DNA of 64,000 nucleotides. It comes from Kiritimatiellia bacterium. Its GTDB lineage: Bacteria; Verrucomicrobiota; Kiritimatiellia; RFP12; DVOR01. Location of the stretch: the NCBI GenBank assembly GCA_017531445.1, contig JAFXKZ010000001.1, positions 132,534-196,533 of the forward strand, given 5' to 3'. Below the pieces are notes generated by a model. It did no database searches and was not told the origin of the DNA. It worked only from the letters and a program-made list of their open reading frames with translations. Position numbers and translations under genes: made by a program. How positions within the stretch are numbered: position 1 is the stretch's first letter; every line of letters begins with the position of its first letter. Positions 1 through 10,113 of the stretch are shown in pieces.

Positions 1-6
1 CAACGT

Positions 7-3000
7 ATGAACAAGTTTCTGAAACCACTTTTGTGGCTTCTTCCGGCGATGCTCTTTACCGCCACAGGCTGGGCAGCGGATCCCGTGGCAACATGGACCG
101 ACATGAGTACGGCCACAAGTGGCGATTATACGCTGAATGAAAACGGTAATACGATTTCTGACGGCGTGCTTACGATTGGTTCTAAGCCTTCGTACATCGC
201 TGGTACGACGACTTGGGATCCGAGAGCAACTGGCAATGCCGTTGTGCTTGCAATGCGTGTGACGAATTTAGACCTTGCAAAGGTCAGTGCGCTTATTTCG
301 TTGAAATTAGGTAGCACAGATAATCAGCTCGGTCTTATGACCGATGGTGAAGGTGGCATGGATGCGATGTGGAACGGCAGTATTCGCGGTGGTAACAACG
401 CCATTTCTGCGAAGCTCTCCACAACTGCTACTGAATTTCTCATCGTCTTCAAGTACAGTGACTGGGGAACGCAAGCTTGGGCTATTGGCAATGATGGCGT
501 TTTTGCACAGTACACCTCTGATAGTAGCTGTAAGGGTGGCACGAATACAGCTGGTGCCGATATTCGCATCGGCGCATTGTACGGTGCAGGCAATCCCGCA
601 ACGGGCATGAAGATTCACTCCATGACGCTTTGGAGTACGGATGAAAACATTGAAGATGTCATTACTGCTTGTGCTACCGAAGAAATGAAGACGAATCGCG
701 CATTCGTTGAAAACGGCACGGGCGCTGAGTACACCGCTACGGTTGCAGAAGACGTGAATCTCTCTGAAATCGTTTGGACGAAGGTTGCTGATGACACAAT
801 GGTCACCACCGCAGACCTTCCCGATGGTGCAAAGTTGAAGATTGAAGCATCGAATAATCCTGTCATCACGAACGATGTTACTTTTGCCAACAAGTTCATC
901 TACGCGGTAAATCCGCTTACGGTGACGGCTGTAATCACGCCTAACCAGAATGACTACAGTGCAATTATCCCTGGCATTGTCTCAAATCCCTCTTACGACA
1001 TTTTCCCCGCGGGTCTTTTTGTTGGCCCTGGTGCTGTGACCTACACGGCCACATTGAATGCTGCGTCTGCAGGCTATGAAGTTGTTGTCGCTGGCAATCG
1101 TGCTACGCTCAAGACCGTTGACTCTGCAACGTTGGGTATTCCCTCTTTCGGTGTGAACTTCTATAATGATGATGCTGCAAAGGTCGCTGGCACAGAAGTT
1201 CAGGGCGCTTATCCGATTAAGGGCGCTGCATGGACCGATGTTCAGGGGCAAAACTCTACGGCTGTGACCTCCTTCAACCTTGCGGATGCTGCAGGCAATA
1301 TCATTGTTAATACCACGATGACATTGGAACGTACCGCTGGTGCACGCCAGTGGGGTCTTAACAATATGCCCTCGAGCGCTTTGCTCAAGGGATACATTGA
1401 CGATAGCAATGGCAATCCCACCACATTGACCTTCTCCAATATCCCTTATACTCAGTATCGCGTGATTGTTTACATGTCCACTGATACTGCGGACTACACC
1501 TTTGCGCCTGTCTCTATTGGTGGCACTTCGTATGCCTCTGTGGCTAGCAATGCTGCGACAGCAACGGTGGCGTCTTCTTCTAACTGGGGCCATTCTGGCC
1601 CTTCGCACAATGCCAATGACTTGGCTGAAGGTGTGAACTATCTCGTCTCCCCGATGATGACGGATTCCTCCTGCGTCATTTCGGCGGTTCGTACGAATAG
1701 TGGCCCTCGTGCAACGATTGCAGCAGTTCAGTTCATTGACTGCACGGCAGCAAATCGCATCATGACCTTGCCGGGTCAGGAAATCACGTTGGATGCTAAC
1801 ACCAATATTTCAGAACTTGGATTGACGGCAACTGAAGTGCTCATCACGGTGAAGCCGGGTGTAACCTTGACCTTTGACGAAGCTGTGACGCTTGACTCCT
1901 TGCGCGTGGTTGCTGAAGGTACGGCTGAAAGCCCTGTTAAGTTTGATGCTACGGTAACTGCTCCCTTCGCAAATATTGGTTCTGTTACGCTCGAAGGTAC
2001 GGCTGTCGAACTCGTTGCTGATATCTATTCCGATACTAAGCCGAGCAAAACGGCATTGGAAGTAATCGCAATCGCTTCTAACGCTACTGCTACCGCTGAA
2101 ACTCCGCAGGAAGTCGCCACGACGATTGCTATCGCTTCTGGTAAGACCTTGAAGACCAAGGGTTACTTGAACTTCTCGGCTGCAAACTCCATCGCTGGTA
2201 CGCTCGAAGTTGTTTCGGGTGAGACGACGTTCAACCTCGCAGAAAGAGGTCTCACTGGTACGGTGAAGGTCGCTACTGGCGCTACCTTCAAGAATGGTAC
2301 GAATGACGGTCCTGATTGGGGTGGCGCTCCGACGTTGGATATCGCTGGTACTTTGGAAGTGACCGGTACGGCGCGTTGGTCGCTCAGCAAAAATACGACC
2401 ACCACGCTTCGTGAAGGCGCAGTCTTGAAGGGCGCAGGTGGCACAGGTTATAACTACGCTTTCGACTGGTTTGATGGCGCAACGATTAATGTACTCGGTG
2501 ATGCGACGATTGAAGGCAACATCGGTGCACATAATGGTAATAATGATAATGTGATTGTTTTTAATGTGAGTGACGGTAAGACCGTGACACTCTCCGGCAA
2601 GTATGACGGTGGCGTATACAGTGGCTCTTACTCTGCTAAATTGAAAGCTGCGGGTACAGGAACGCTCAAACTCACGGGCGCAAACACCTACACCGGCGGC
2701 ACAACAATTGAGACAGGTGCGAAGCTGACGATTACCAACGCGGCAGCTCTTGGAACGGGTGCCATCACTGGCGCAGGTGAGCTGATTTGCGAAGGGGTGT
2801 TGCCTGAGAATACGAATGGCTTGACAGATGCTACAAACTGGACGGGTACCGTGAAGGTGCAAGACTTCACAGGTGGCACTGGTGAAGGTGCTGCTGAGTT
2901 GAACTTGGATGCCTATGGTAACGCTAATTCCGTCGTAGAGTTGGCGAATGTCGCGGGATGGGTCGCTGATGGTACAGTTGTTGAGAACCTGAACCTTTCC

Positions 3001-6000
3001 GGTTCGTTCTCTCAAAACAACGGCTCGACTAGTGCGGCAGCAAAAGTGACAATCAAAAAGCTTTCGGGTGCAGGTCATTTCAACGGCCCGAGTGGAAGCG
3101 ATTGGCGATACGGTTTCATTGTCAATGATTGCTCGGAATTCTCCGGTTCAGTAAATTTGAAATCTGGGTCGCATGGTGGATGGATCGGTATGATTATCGG
3201 TGCTGAACCTGCAGACTATGATCCAGCAAACTACAAGACACACATCACTGTAATGGCCGATGGTGTAGCAACCATTGCAGATGGGGCGACTTGGACGCCT
3301 TCTACCGGTTCAAGTGGAAAGGTGCGTGTCTACGGAACCATCGGCGGAGCGGGCACGATTGCTTCAGCCTTGACCCTCGCCGACGGTGCCACGATTGATG
3401 TTGATAATGGTGTAGTGAATGTTACTGGTGCTGTGACTGTGGACGGTGCTGTGACCGTGACGGGCAGCGTGGCGGATGGCGATTACATTCTCAAGTGTAC
3501 GAATGCAACTGCTGTGGATGCTGCAAAGATTACAGTGGAAGACTTTGCAGTGACAGCCGATGCAACCGGTTACAAGGCTGTTGCAGGTGGTGCGGTTGTG
3601 GATGCAAGCCTTGAAACGACCTTTACTGCGGCTGATCAGACATTGACCTGGTCGGAATTGGTGGGTGAGAACGCCGAAAAGCTTTATCAGGGTGGCACAC
3701 TGACAATCACCTTCATCGCAGAGGGGCAGACCTTCACGTTTGATAAGGATGCTGCGCTTGCCTTCTCGCAAATCACAATCAAGGGCGAGTATGCAGGTAC
3801 ACTTGCAAAGACTGGCTCTGCCACTGTGAGTGCCACCGCTACTGCTATCAATACCGACACCACGGTTGAAGCTGGCGTCGCCTCTCTCGGCACAGTCACC
3901 ATCGCTGACGATAAGACGCTCACCGTAAAGGATGTGAATACTGTTGAGGCCTTTGCTGCAGAGTCGCAGGGCGTTTACAATTTGGATCTCGGTGAGACGA
4001 CTGCGGATGCTTATACGATTGCTGCTGATGGTAAGCACTACAAGGTTTCCTCCGGTACATTCACGAATGCGGCGTTGAACTTCTCTGCCACGCAGACGAA
4101 CTATGAATTCGCAGGTGGCAATCTTACGCTTACCGGCAATGAAGGTCAATTCTCCTTTGGTACTGCTGATGTTACAATAAGCGGTGGTACGATTCGTGCG
4201 ACACACTTGATTACCGTTCAGGGTGGTAATGATCGCGCGACAACGATCGAACAGACAGGTGGTGAGATCATTCTTTCGGGTACGGGCAATGGCTCTGATA
4301 CCCCAATGGCCAATCAGACGATTATGTTTGGTCACTGGCGGAATGCTTCTTCCAACTACACGCTTTCGGGCGGCTCGCTTGTCGCTGAAAATGGTGGTGT
4401 GCGTTTCGGTAACGACTCGTCGTCTGCGATGACAATCTCCGGCAACGGCCTTTTCAAGGTAAAAGGTATCAAGGGTAAAGGCTCTACGGCGTCAGCTTTG
4501 ACAATCACGGGTGGTAAGTTGAGTCTTGGCGACTGGGGCTTTGATGCGATCAATAGCTTTACCTTCTCGGCTCAAGGCGGCGAAATCAATGCCTTTGGTA
4601 ATGCCACGATTAACCAGACGATTGCCTTGAATGGCGATGTGACGCTCTCTGCTGATGCAGAGAAGACTCTCACCATTTACGCCATTACTGGCACGGGCTC
4701 TTTGACAATTACTGGCGAAGGCACGGTTGCATTGCCGGAAGCGGTGGTTGAAACTATCCCGGTGACGGTAGCCGTGGGTGCGACACTCAAGGTGATTCCT
4801 ACGGTGGATGCAGCTGTCTTAGGCAAGATTATCCTTGCTGAAGGTTCTGTTGTTGAAGGCACGCTTACTGTAGATGGCGTTGAGGAGTTTACCCCTGATG
4901 GTACGACAATCTCCTTCACGCCGGATGCCACTATTACCGGCTCTGCCTGGTGGTGGGACTATGAATTCAATGGAGATTTTGCAAGCATTGGTACAGACAC
5001 GACTACGATGACTGCAAATGATAATGCTTATAAGTCGCATACCGATGATGGTCAATCTCTCTATTTCCAACGAACCCCTTATCGTTCTGCAGCATTTGCC
5101 TCCCAAGATGCATTCACTGCAGTGATGTATTGTCAGTCTGGTAACTTAAACAATGTTCCTCTTGTGAGTTTTGGTACGAAGGATGGTCTCGCGGTTATTT
5201 TGGCAACAGGTGCCAATGCAGCAAACGGCGAAATGCAGATTTCGTTGAATCGTAGCAATTCGTTGACCTCGCTCGCAGATAACTTGATTGTGCCGAATGC
5301 AACGACTGCAAAGCACCTCTACGCCTTTACTTACGATGTGCAGGCTGACCAGACGGTCATCTCGGTCTATGTAGATGGCAAGTTGAAGAAGGTTACGACC
5401 ATTAATGAACGACTCCATGTCTCGGATGGTTTCCAGATTGGCTCAATTTACGGAGGCATGGTCACGGGGTTGTCTCGTTATTCAGACGCTGGTGAACTTA
5501 ACGATGGTACGATTGACTTCCTCCGCGTGGCAAAGGGTGTGCTTTCTGCTGAAACCATGACTGCGCTCGCAAAGGCCTATCCGTATGTCTCTGAAAAGGG
5601 TATCGCTCAGCGCACGATTGCCGATGCTACGGCTAACTGGGTCGCAGATGCGGCTTGGACGCAGAAGGTGCCGGACACGGATGATGCGATGCAAGCAGCA
5701 CCAAATGATGGTACAAACGTGGAATTGACTGCAACGGCCAATACGCAAGTTACGGTGAACCTTGAAGCGGATGCTTCTTATGAAACGTTGACGATTGCAG
5801 GTTCTGATGTGACGTTTGTCGCAGGTGAGGCTGCGAAGAAGATTGTCGCAGGAGATGTGACCATTGATGCTAACGTCACCATTCCTTATGGTGTGGCTGA
5901 AATCGGCACCTTGACGGTCAATACTGGCAAAACCTTAACCTTCGACTTCTCGGCATATGATTTCGCTTCCATTTGGGCGGACCGCACGATTTCCTTGACG

Positions 6001-8307
6001 GGTTTGGCGGTGATTGCCGAGGAGGCAACTGTTACCGCTGTGATGCCTGAACCGCTTCCTGCGCAGATCCAGTCTGCAACGATAGCATATAATGATACAA
6101 CTCAAGAATACGCGCTTAAGATTACAGTGGATTCTTCCGCATTGACGGGCGTGATTTCGGGTGATTGTACTTGGGATGAAATCTCCGAATGGAAGATTGG
6201 GGAGGTTGAAGTCGCGAAGCCTTCCGATTGGTCACTTGTCCAAGCGGTGACCTTGTCGGGGACCGGAACGGTTACGCTCCCAGAGGGTGGAATTGCTCCT
6301 GACACCTTAAAGATTGACGGTGCGATCACCCTTGCGCTTCCCGGTGAGGCCACGGCGACGATTCCATCGTTGGTCATTGGTGCTGGTGCGAATGTGACCA
6401 TCCCGCAGGCCTTGACGGTTACTGCAATGGAGATTGGCGAGGGTGCAACTATCGGTTATGCCGCAACAACATTGGGGATGGCGATTGCCGAGCCCTTGAC
6501 CGGCAACTACAATCTTACGGTGGTTTCCGGTACGGTGACGTTGACTGGTGCAAGCGACAATGCCGCCTACACCGGCACGATTACAGTGAAAGGCGGTGCT
6601 ACGTTGGTTCTCGGATATGGCGTTGGCTTGCCTGCAACGGCTCCGATTGCACTCGAAGACGGTGCTACGCTCTTTGCAAAGAATGGTGCGGGTGCTTCCT
6701 CAACAATCGCCTCTGCGATTACGATTGACGGGGATGTTACGATCAAGGGCTCTGAGAATGGGAATAACACGTGTTTCACCGGTGCTATTTCCGGAACGGG
6801 CACATTGACTATCGCTTCTGGAGATTACGACAATAAGTTCGCTATTGAGGGTGCCATTATAGGTGCGCTCAAGGTCGTTGTAAGTATCGACGATGGTGTC
6901 ACCTTCACCAGTAATGAAAACGCCTTTACGGGTGGCTTGGAGATTGCCGAGGGTGGCAAGCTGACCGTTACCCAGCCCGGCGCAATGGGCACTAAGGGTG
7001 TTGTCAATAATGGTGCATTGACCTTTGCATTCCCTGCTGAAGGCGAAGGCGGCAGCTATACCGATGCGTTCTCCGGAACGGGTGATTACACGCTCGCTTC
7101 CGGTTCATTGACTTGGATATTTGGTGCCGATGTTGCAGTGAACGCACTCACCGTTTCCGGAGGGAAGATGACCATTGTTCCGACGGTTAATAATACTTCA
7201 TTGAACGTCCAAGGTGCGATTACGATTGCGAATGGTACGCTTGTAATTGCGCCTACGGCAACAGACGGGAGCAACGGTGTTGCGCTTGCAACGAATGTCA
7301 GTGTCACGATTGGTAACGGTGGTGCGCTTGCTTTCTCTGGTGAAACTGCTCGTCTTTTTGCACATGGTGAGATTGGCTCAAGTGCAATCACTGTTGGGCA
7401 GGGCGGCACGATTTATGCAGGTGTGAATGGTATTCCATTCCCTGTGACTTTGGCAAATGGTTCAGTCCTTGACTTGTATGGTTATGGAGTGGATGTTGAT
7501 GTCGGCTTCCTGACAACAACGACACTTCAGCTTACCAAGGCATTAACCTTGCCCACGGGCGAAAATGAAACCGTGACGGTGAAATTGCCTAAGGCGACTT
7601 CGTTCCTCACCTATACTGGTGAAGCTATTGAAGATTGGGCATCGCGTTTCGTCTTCACAAAGTCGGATGGCACCCCACAAACGTTGGAAGGCGTTTATCT
7701 GGTGGATGGAGGCGTGGAAAATGCCCATAACTTCACCTTTGCTTCGGTCGTAGAGATTGAGGGAATGAGTGATGCGGTTGCTGCCGACATTGCACAATTG
7801 GTTGCCACTTTGACAGCTGGGGAGCAACTTGAAGTCACTGAGGTCGTAAATGCAGATGCTGCCGTTTGCTTTGAAGACATCGCCTATGATTATACGTTGC
7901 AGGAAGAAGTGTTACAGGACGGTAAAGTGACGCTGACGTATGGTTTTGGCGTCGGTGACATTACTGTGGCGCAAAGGACTGTTGATGAGACGACTTCAAA
8001 CTGGATCGCTATTGCGGTTCAGGTGACGAATGGTGGCATGGGATATGGAGCAGAAAATGCTTGGCCGGCGAAACTCCGTGCGGGGACGCAGATTCAGCTT
8101 TCCAAGAATGGCGGCGACTCTTATGAAGTGGATGCTTTGACTCCGCTTACGGCTGATGAGTTGACTGCTGCCGGCTTGGTGAATGGCGAGGGCGTGTATT
8201 GGTACTGGGCCGAAACACTTCCCGAAATTGCCACAGGTAAGACCTCTACAACGGTGAAGTATAAGGTGCGTGCCGTGAATGACGGCACGGCACCTGCGCA
8301 AGAGTAA
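7..8307 (+). CDS. giant secreted autotransporter-type beta-strand repeat protein
   Basis: A 2766-residue exported protein. It opens with a Sec signal peptide (basic start, Leu-rich core, cleavage near TGWA/ADP, residue 23). The rest is dominated by Thr/Gly/Ala/Val-rich beta-helix sequence; a clear autotransporter-associated beta-strand repeat (LTGANTYTGGTTIETGAKL) lies near residues 889-910, with weaker copies near 2180 and 2290. A LamG/concanavalin-like domain is plausible at about residues 1648-1860 (segments TAVMYCQSGN, VYVDGKLKK, IDFLRVAKG). No C-terminal membrane barrel is visible; the protein ends in a short beta-rich tail. Role inferred: surface adhesin or cell-envelope protein. The start lies six bases from the window edge, so its ribosome site and any operon partner are not visible. 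A perfect hairpin terminator follows. Confidence 0.85.
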   Translation: MNKFLKPLLWLLPAMLFTATGWAADPVATWTDMSTATSGDYTLNENGNTISDGVLTIGSKPSYIAGTTTWDPRATGNAVVLAMRVTNLDLAKVSALISLKLGSTDNQLGLMTDGEGGMDAMWNGSIRGGNNAISAKLSTTATEFLIVFKYSDWGTQAWAIGNDGVFAQYTSDSSCKGGTNTAGADIRIGALYGAGNPATGMKIHSMTLWSTDENIEDVITACATEEMKTNRAFVENGTGAEYTATVAEDVNLSEIVWTKVADDTMVTTADLPDGAKLKIEASNNPVITNDVTFANKFIYAVNPLTVTAVITPNQNDYSAIIPGIVSNPSYDIFPAGLFVGPGAVTYTATLNAASAGYEVVVAGNRATLKTVDSATLGIPSFGVNFYNDDAAKVAGTEVQGAYPIKGAAWTDVQGQNSTAVTSFNLADAAGNIIVNTTMTLERTAGARQWGLNNMPSSALLKGYIDDSNGNPTTLTFSNIPYTQYRVIVYMSTDTADYTFAPVSIGGTSYASVASNAATATVASSSNWGHSGPSHNANDLAEGVNYLVSPMMTDSSCVISAVRTNSGPRATIAAVQFIDCTAANRIMTLPGQEITLDANTNISELGLTATEVLITVKPGVTLTFDEAVTLDSLRVVAEGTAESPVKFDATVTAPFANIGSVTLEGTAVELVADIYSDTKPSKTALEVIAIASNATATAETPQEVATTIAIASGKTLKTKGYLNFSAANSIAGTLEVVSGETTFNLAERGLTGTVKVATGATFKNGTNDGPDWGGAPTLDIAGTLEVTGTARWSLSKNTTTTLREGAVLKGAGGTGYNYAFDWFDGATINVLGDATIEGNIGAHNGNNDNVIVFNVSDGKTVTLSGKYDGGVYSGSYSAKLKAAGTGTLKLTGANTYTGGTTIETGAKLTITNAAALGTGAITGAGELICEGVLPENTNGLTDATNWTGTVKVQDFTGGTGEGAAELNLDAYGNANSVVELANVAGWVADGTVVENLNLSGSFSQNNGSTSAAAKVTIKKLSGAGHFNGPSGSDWRYGFIVNDCSEFSGSVNLKSGSHGGWIGMIIGAEPADYDPANYKTHITVMADGVATIADGATWTPSTGSSGKVRVYGTIGGAGTIASALTLADGATIDVDNGVVNVTGAVTVDGAVTVTGSVADGDYILKCTNATAVDAAKITVEDFAVTADATGYKAVAGGAVVDASLETTFTAADQTLTWSELVGENAEKLYQGGTLTITFIAEGQTFTFDKDAALAFSQITIKGEYAGTLAKTGSATVSATATAINTDTTVEAGVASLGTVTIADDKTLTVKDVNTVEAFAAESQGVYNLDLGETTADAYTIAADGKHYKVSSGTFTNAALNFSATQTNYEFAGGNLTLTGNEGQFSFGTADVTISGGTIRATHLITVQGGNDRATTIEQTGGEIILSGTGNGSDTPMANQTIMFGHWRNASSNYTLSGGSLVAENGGVRFGNDSSSAMTISGNGLFKVKGIKGKGSTASALTITGGKLSLGDWGFDAINSFTFSAQGGEINAFGNATINQTIALNGDVTLSADAEKTLTIYAITGTGSLTITGEGTVALPEAVVETIPVTVAVGATLKVIPTVDAAVLGKIILAEGSVVEGTLTVDGVEEFTPDGTTISFTPDATITGSAWWWDYEFNGDFASIGTDTTTMTANDNAYKSHTDDGQSLYFQRTPYRSAAFASQDAFTAVMYCQSGNLNNVPLVSFGTKDGLAVILATGANAANGEMQISLNRSNSLTSLADNLIVPNATTAKHLYAFTYDVQADQTVISVYVDGKLKKVTTINERLHVSDGFQIGSIYGGMVTGLSRYSDAGELNDGTIDFLRVAKGVLSAETMTALAKAYPYVSEKGIAQRTIADATANWVADAAWTQKVPDTDDAMQAAPNDGTNVELTATANTQVTVNLEADASYETLTIAGSDVTFVAGEAAKKIVAGDVTIDANVTIPYGVAEIGTLTVNTGKTLTFDFSAYDFASIWADRTISLTGLAVIAEEATVTAVMPEPLPAQIQSATIAYNDTTQEYALKITVDSSALTGVISGDCTWDEISEWKIGEVEVAKPSDWSLVQAVTLSGTGTVTLPEGGIAPDTLKIDGAITLALPGEATATIPSLVIGAGANVTIPQALTVTAMEIGEGATIGYAATTLGMAIAEPLTGNYNLTVVSGTVTLTGASDNAAYTGTITVKGGATLVLGYGVGLPATAPIALEDGATLFAKNGAGASSTIASAITIDGDVTIKGSENGNNTCFTGAISGTGTLTIASGDYDNKFAIEGAIIGALKVVVSIDDGVTFTSNENAFTGGLEIAEGGKLTVTQPGAMGTKGVVNNGALTFAFPAEGEGGSYTDAFSGTGDYTLASGSLTWIFGADVAVNALTVSGGKMTIVPTVNNTSLNVQGAITIANGTLVIAPTATDGSNGVALATNVSVTIGNGGALAFSGETARLFAHGEIGSSAITVGQGGTIYAGVNGIPFPVTLANGSVLDLYGYGVDVDVGFLTTTTLQLTKALTLPTGENETVTVKLPKATSFLTYTGEAIEDWASRFVFTKSDGTPQTLEGVYLVDGGVENAHNFTFASVVEIEGMSDAVAADIAQLVATLTAGEQLEVTEVVNADAAVCFEDIAYDYTLQEEVLQDGKVTLTYGFGVGDITVAQRTVDETTSNWIAIAVQVTNGGMGYGAENAWPAKLRAGTQIQLSKNGGDSYEVDALTPLTADELTAAGLVNGEGVYWYWAETLPEIATGKTSTTVKYKVRAVNDGTAPAQE

Positions 8308-8330
8308 ACCGGTTTTCCGGCTTCAAAAGT

Positions 8331-8369
8331 AAAACAAGCGGCGGTGACGGTGTCTCCGCCGCTTGTTTT
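8331..8369 (+). terminator. hairpin terminator after the giant repeat protein
   Basis: A perfect 14-bp inverted repeat (8331-8344 with 8356-8369; arm AAAACAAGCGGCGG) with an 11-base loop. The 3' arm ends in TTGTTTT, so it can act as an intrinsic terminator in either direction. Confidence 0.8.
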
Positions 8370-8387
8370 GTCTACAGGAGCGAGAGG

Positions 8388-8650
8388 CTGGAAGCACTGG
8401 AAGCTCTGGAAGAGTAGAATTTCTAGAGGCTCTAGCGCATCTGGAAGACCTCCGGAAGTTTTGCTGGGGAGGGGGGGATTTTGATTTGGGCGAAAGTGCT
8501 GTATACCTATCGCCCGGATTGCTTGTAAATGTCGCCCACATTGAAGCGCAGGTTCGCCCATGTTCATTTATGGGAAAGGCGCAGACCGGAAGTGTGGAGC
8601 GTCAGGAGAATCTGGAAGGCCGGGCGTGTTGAAGCCTCGGCGATTACAGA
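8388..8650. repeat. CTGGAAG-rich intergenic stretch
   Basis: CTGGAAG occurs at 8388, 8397, 8406 and 8441 (the first three at 9-bp spacing), and again near 8608, mixed with TCTAGA/CTCTAG words. It leads into the 123-bp tandem repeat, which is built from the same words. No ORF with credible coding character runs through it. Confidence 0.6.
8483..8564. repeat. 22-bp-period palindrome array 1
   Basis: Four 15-bp cores start at 8483, 8506, 8528 and 8550 (steps 23, 22, 22), separated by 7-8 variable bases. The last core reads AGGTTCGCCCATGTT. The first unit is in the GGGCGAAA orientation and the other three in the CGCCC orientation. This is the most degenerate of the six arrays. It lies between two genes transcribed in the same direction. 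Confidence 0.75.
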
Positions 8651-8915
8651 CTGGAAGATCTAGGGAGAGACTTTTGCATCCATCGTAGCCAAGACTAGAA
8701 GAGCTAGAGTTTCTAGAAGGTCTAGGGACCTCACAGAATGAGCCGGAAGACCCGACTAGAAGGTCTAACGTTTCTGGAAGATCTAGGGAGAGGCTTTTGC
8801 ATTCATCGTAGCCAAGACTAGAAGATCTAGAGTTTCTAGAAGATCTAGGAGCCTCACAGAATGAGCCGGAAGACCCGACTGGAAGAACTAGCGTTTCTGG
8901 AAGATCTAGAGAGGG
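8651..8915. repeat. 123-bp tandem repeat, about 2.1 copies
   Basis: Copies begin at 8651, 8774 and 8897 (the last partial), each starting CTGGAAG followed by a short A/C-containing tail. Shared landmarks include CATCGTAGCCAAGACTAGAAG and CACAGAATGAGCCGGAAGAC. Copies differ by scattered point changes. The unit is made internally of shorter CTAGAAG/CTGGAAG words. 123 is a multiple of three, but no start codon or ribosome site supports translation. Confidence 0.8.
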
Positions 8916-8977
8916 CTGAAGCGTTCCGGAGCTTGGCGTTTGGCGGTTTGTGGAGTGTTTGATGGGCTTTGGAGGAA

Positions 8978-9007
8978 TTGAAGAGCGGTTCGGAGATGTG
9001 GTAGACT
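8978..9007 (+). promoter_or_regulatory. promoter of the aspartic protease gene
   Basis: A -35 TTGAAG (8978-8983), an 18-bp spacer and -10 TAGACT (9002-9007) preceded by TGTGG (extended -10). The -10 ends six bases before the ATG at 9014, so transcription would begin at or next to the start codon. Confidence 0.5.
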
Positions 9008-9013
9008 GCTTTC

Positions 9014-9922
9014 ATGAGAAGGTCTTTGTTTTCTTCATTGGTTTTGATTGTGGCAGGGGGGCTTTTTGCCGAGCCTTGCGCGCAGACGGCTTCAACGGCA
9101 GTACAAGGCGCGGCGGTGAAGCCGGCGGCTGTGGATTTGATGACACTCCATCAGGATGCGCGGTGCAAACAGGTGCTTGCAACGGCGTTGGTGAATGATG
9201 TGCCGTTCTTGGTGTTACTTGATACCGGAGCAACGCATACGGTGTTGCACACCGAGCGGGCAAAGCGGCTTTCGGGGGAGGGCGTAAAGTGGTTGGATAC
9301 CAGCAAGATTCAGTTTAACGGGAATGCGCAGCAACGTCCGGAATTGCTTTTGACTTCCATCAAAGTGGGACCGGGTGAGTTTGATCCGCGTCCGCTTCTG
9401 GTAATGGATCTCTCCGGGATACGCAGTATGATGGATGAAAAGGTGGAGGGGATTATCGGAATGGATTTGCTGCGCTATCTGCCGTTCACTTTTGATTTTC
9501 ACGCGAATCAGTTTCAATGGGGGCATGCGGCATTGCCGGAACTTGCAGCACTCAAGGGCGAGTGCGACCCGAATCTGCGGTTGAAGATGGCCGTTGCCAG
9601 CGGCGAGAAGACGTTTTCACTGCTGTTGGATACGGGGAGTACGGTAACGCGTATCCGCGAATGTGATTGGGCCCCCGGACGTGGGGAGGTGATTGCTGCG
9701 CAGATCAGCGACATCAATGCTGCCGGGAAGCGTGATTTACGTGAGGGGAAGGCCGGAGTGCTGACGCTCGCTTCCGGGGTTGAAACACGTGCGTTTCAAC
9801 CGTTGCTTTGCGGGGAGGAGGAGCTCACAATGTTGGGTTTGGACGCGTTAGAGGGGTTGATTCTCTTTCATCTTCCGGGGGCAAATGCACCCGGAGGAGA
9901 CTTTTTTATCGGCAAGCCTTGA
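9014..9922 (+). CDS. secreted two-lobed (pepsin/retropepsin-like) aspartic protease
   Basis: A 302-residue protein with a signal peptide (MRRSLFSSLVLIVAGGLFA). It carries two catalytic-type motifs, FLVLLDTGATHTVLH (Asp70) and FSLLLDTGSTVTRI (Asp206), each followed by the hydrophobic-hydrophobic-Gly strand typical of clan AA (VEGIIGMDLL, LTMLGLDAL). Two DTG lobes in one chain suggest an internally duplicated protease that needs no dimer. Function beyond proteolysis is unknown; a periplasmic or surface location is inferred from the signal peptide. No Shine-Dalgarno sequence precedes the ATG, and a promoter -10 box lies six bases upstream, so the mRNA may be leaderless. Confidence 0.8.
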   Translation: MRRSLFSSLVLIVAGGLFAEPCAQTASTAVQGAAVKPAAVDLMTLHQDARCKQVLATALVNDVPFLVLLDTGATHTVLHTERAKRLSGEGVKWLDTSKIQFNGNAQQRPELLLTSIKVGPGEFDPRPLLVMDLSGIRSMMDEKVEGIIGMDLLRYLPFTFDFHANQFQWGHAALPELAALKGECDPNLRLKMAVASGEKTFSLLLDTGSTVTRIRECDWAPGRGEVIAAQISDINAAGKRDLREGKAGVLTLASGVETRAFQPLLCGEEELTMLGLDALEGLILFHLPGANAPGGDFFIGKP

Positions 9923-10049
9923 AGAAGAGGGGCGTGGACCCGGAAGAAGTGTTGAAAATGGCAGTGCCTCTGCCGGTTGTTCCAGTCGGAGGGTTTAGGC
10001 TTCAGCGCGGATGGGCAGATTGAGGGTCACCGGGCAGGGAGAGGTTTAT

Positions 10050-10079
10050 TTGCCGGAACAGGGGAATTTGTGGTAAACT
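10050..10079 (+). promoter_or_regulatory. sialidase promoter
   Basis: A -35 TTGCCG (10050-10055), an 18-bp spacer and -10 TAAACT (10074-10079) preceded by TGTGG. Same layout as the promoter upstream of the aspartic protease; the leader would be about 28 nt. Confidence 0.5.
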
Positions 10080-10113
10080 GTGCTACGTTCCACACAGAAA
10101 GGAAAATCAGTTG

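Noticed and set aside
1810..3078. 422-codon minus-strand frame inside the giant repeat protein
   Set aside because: Shadow frame; Cys/Arg-rich composition with no domain, opposite a continuous 2766-codon gene.
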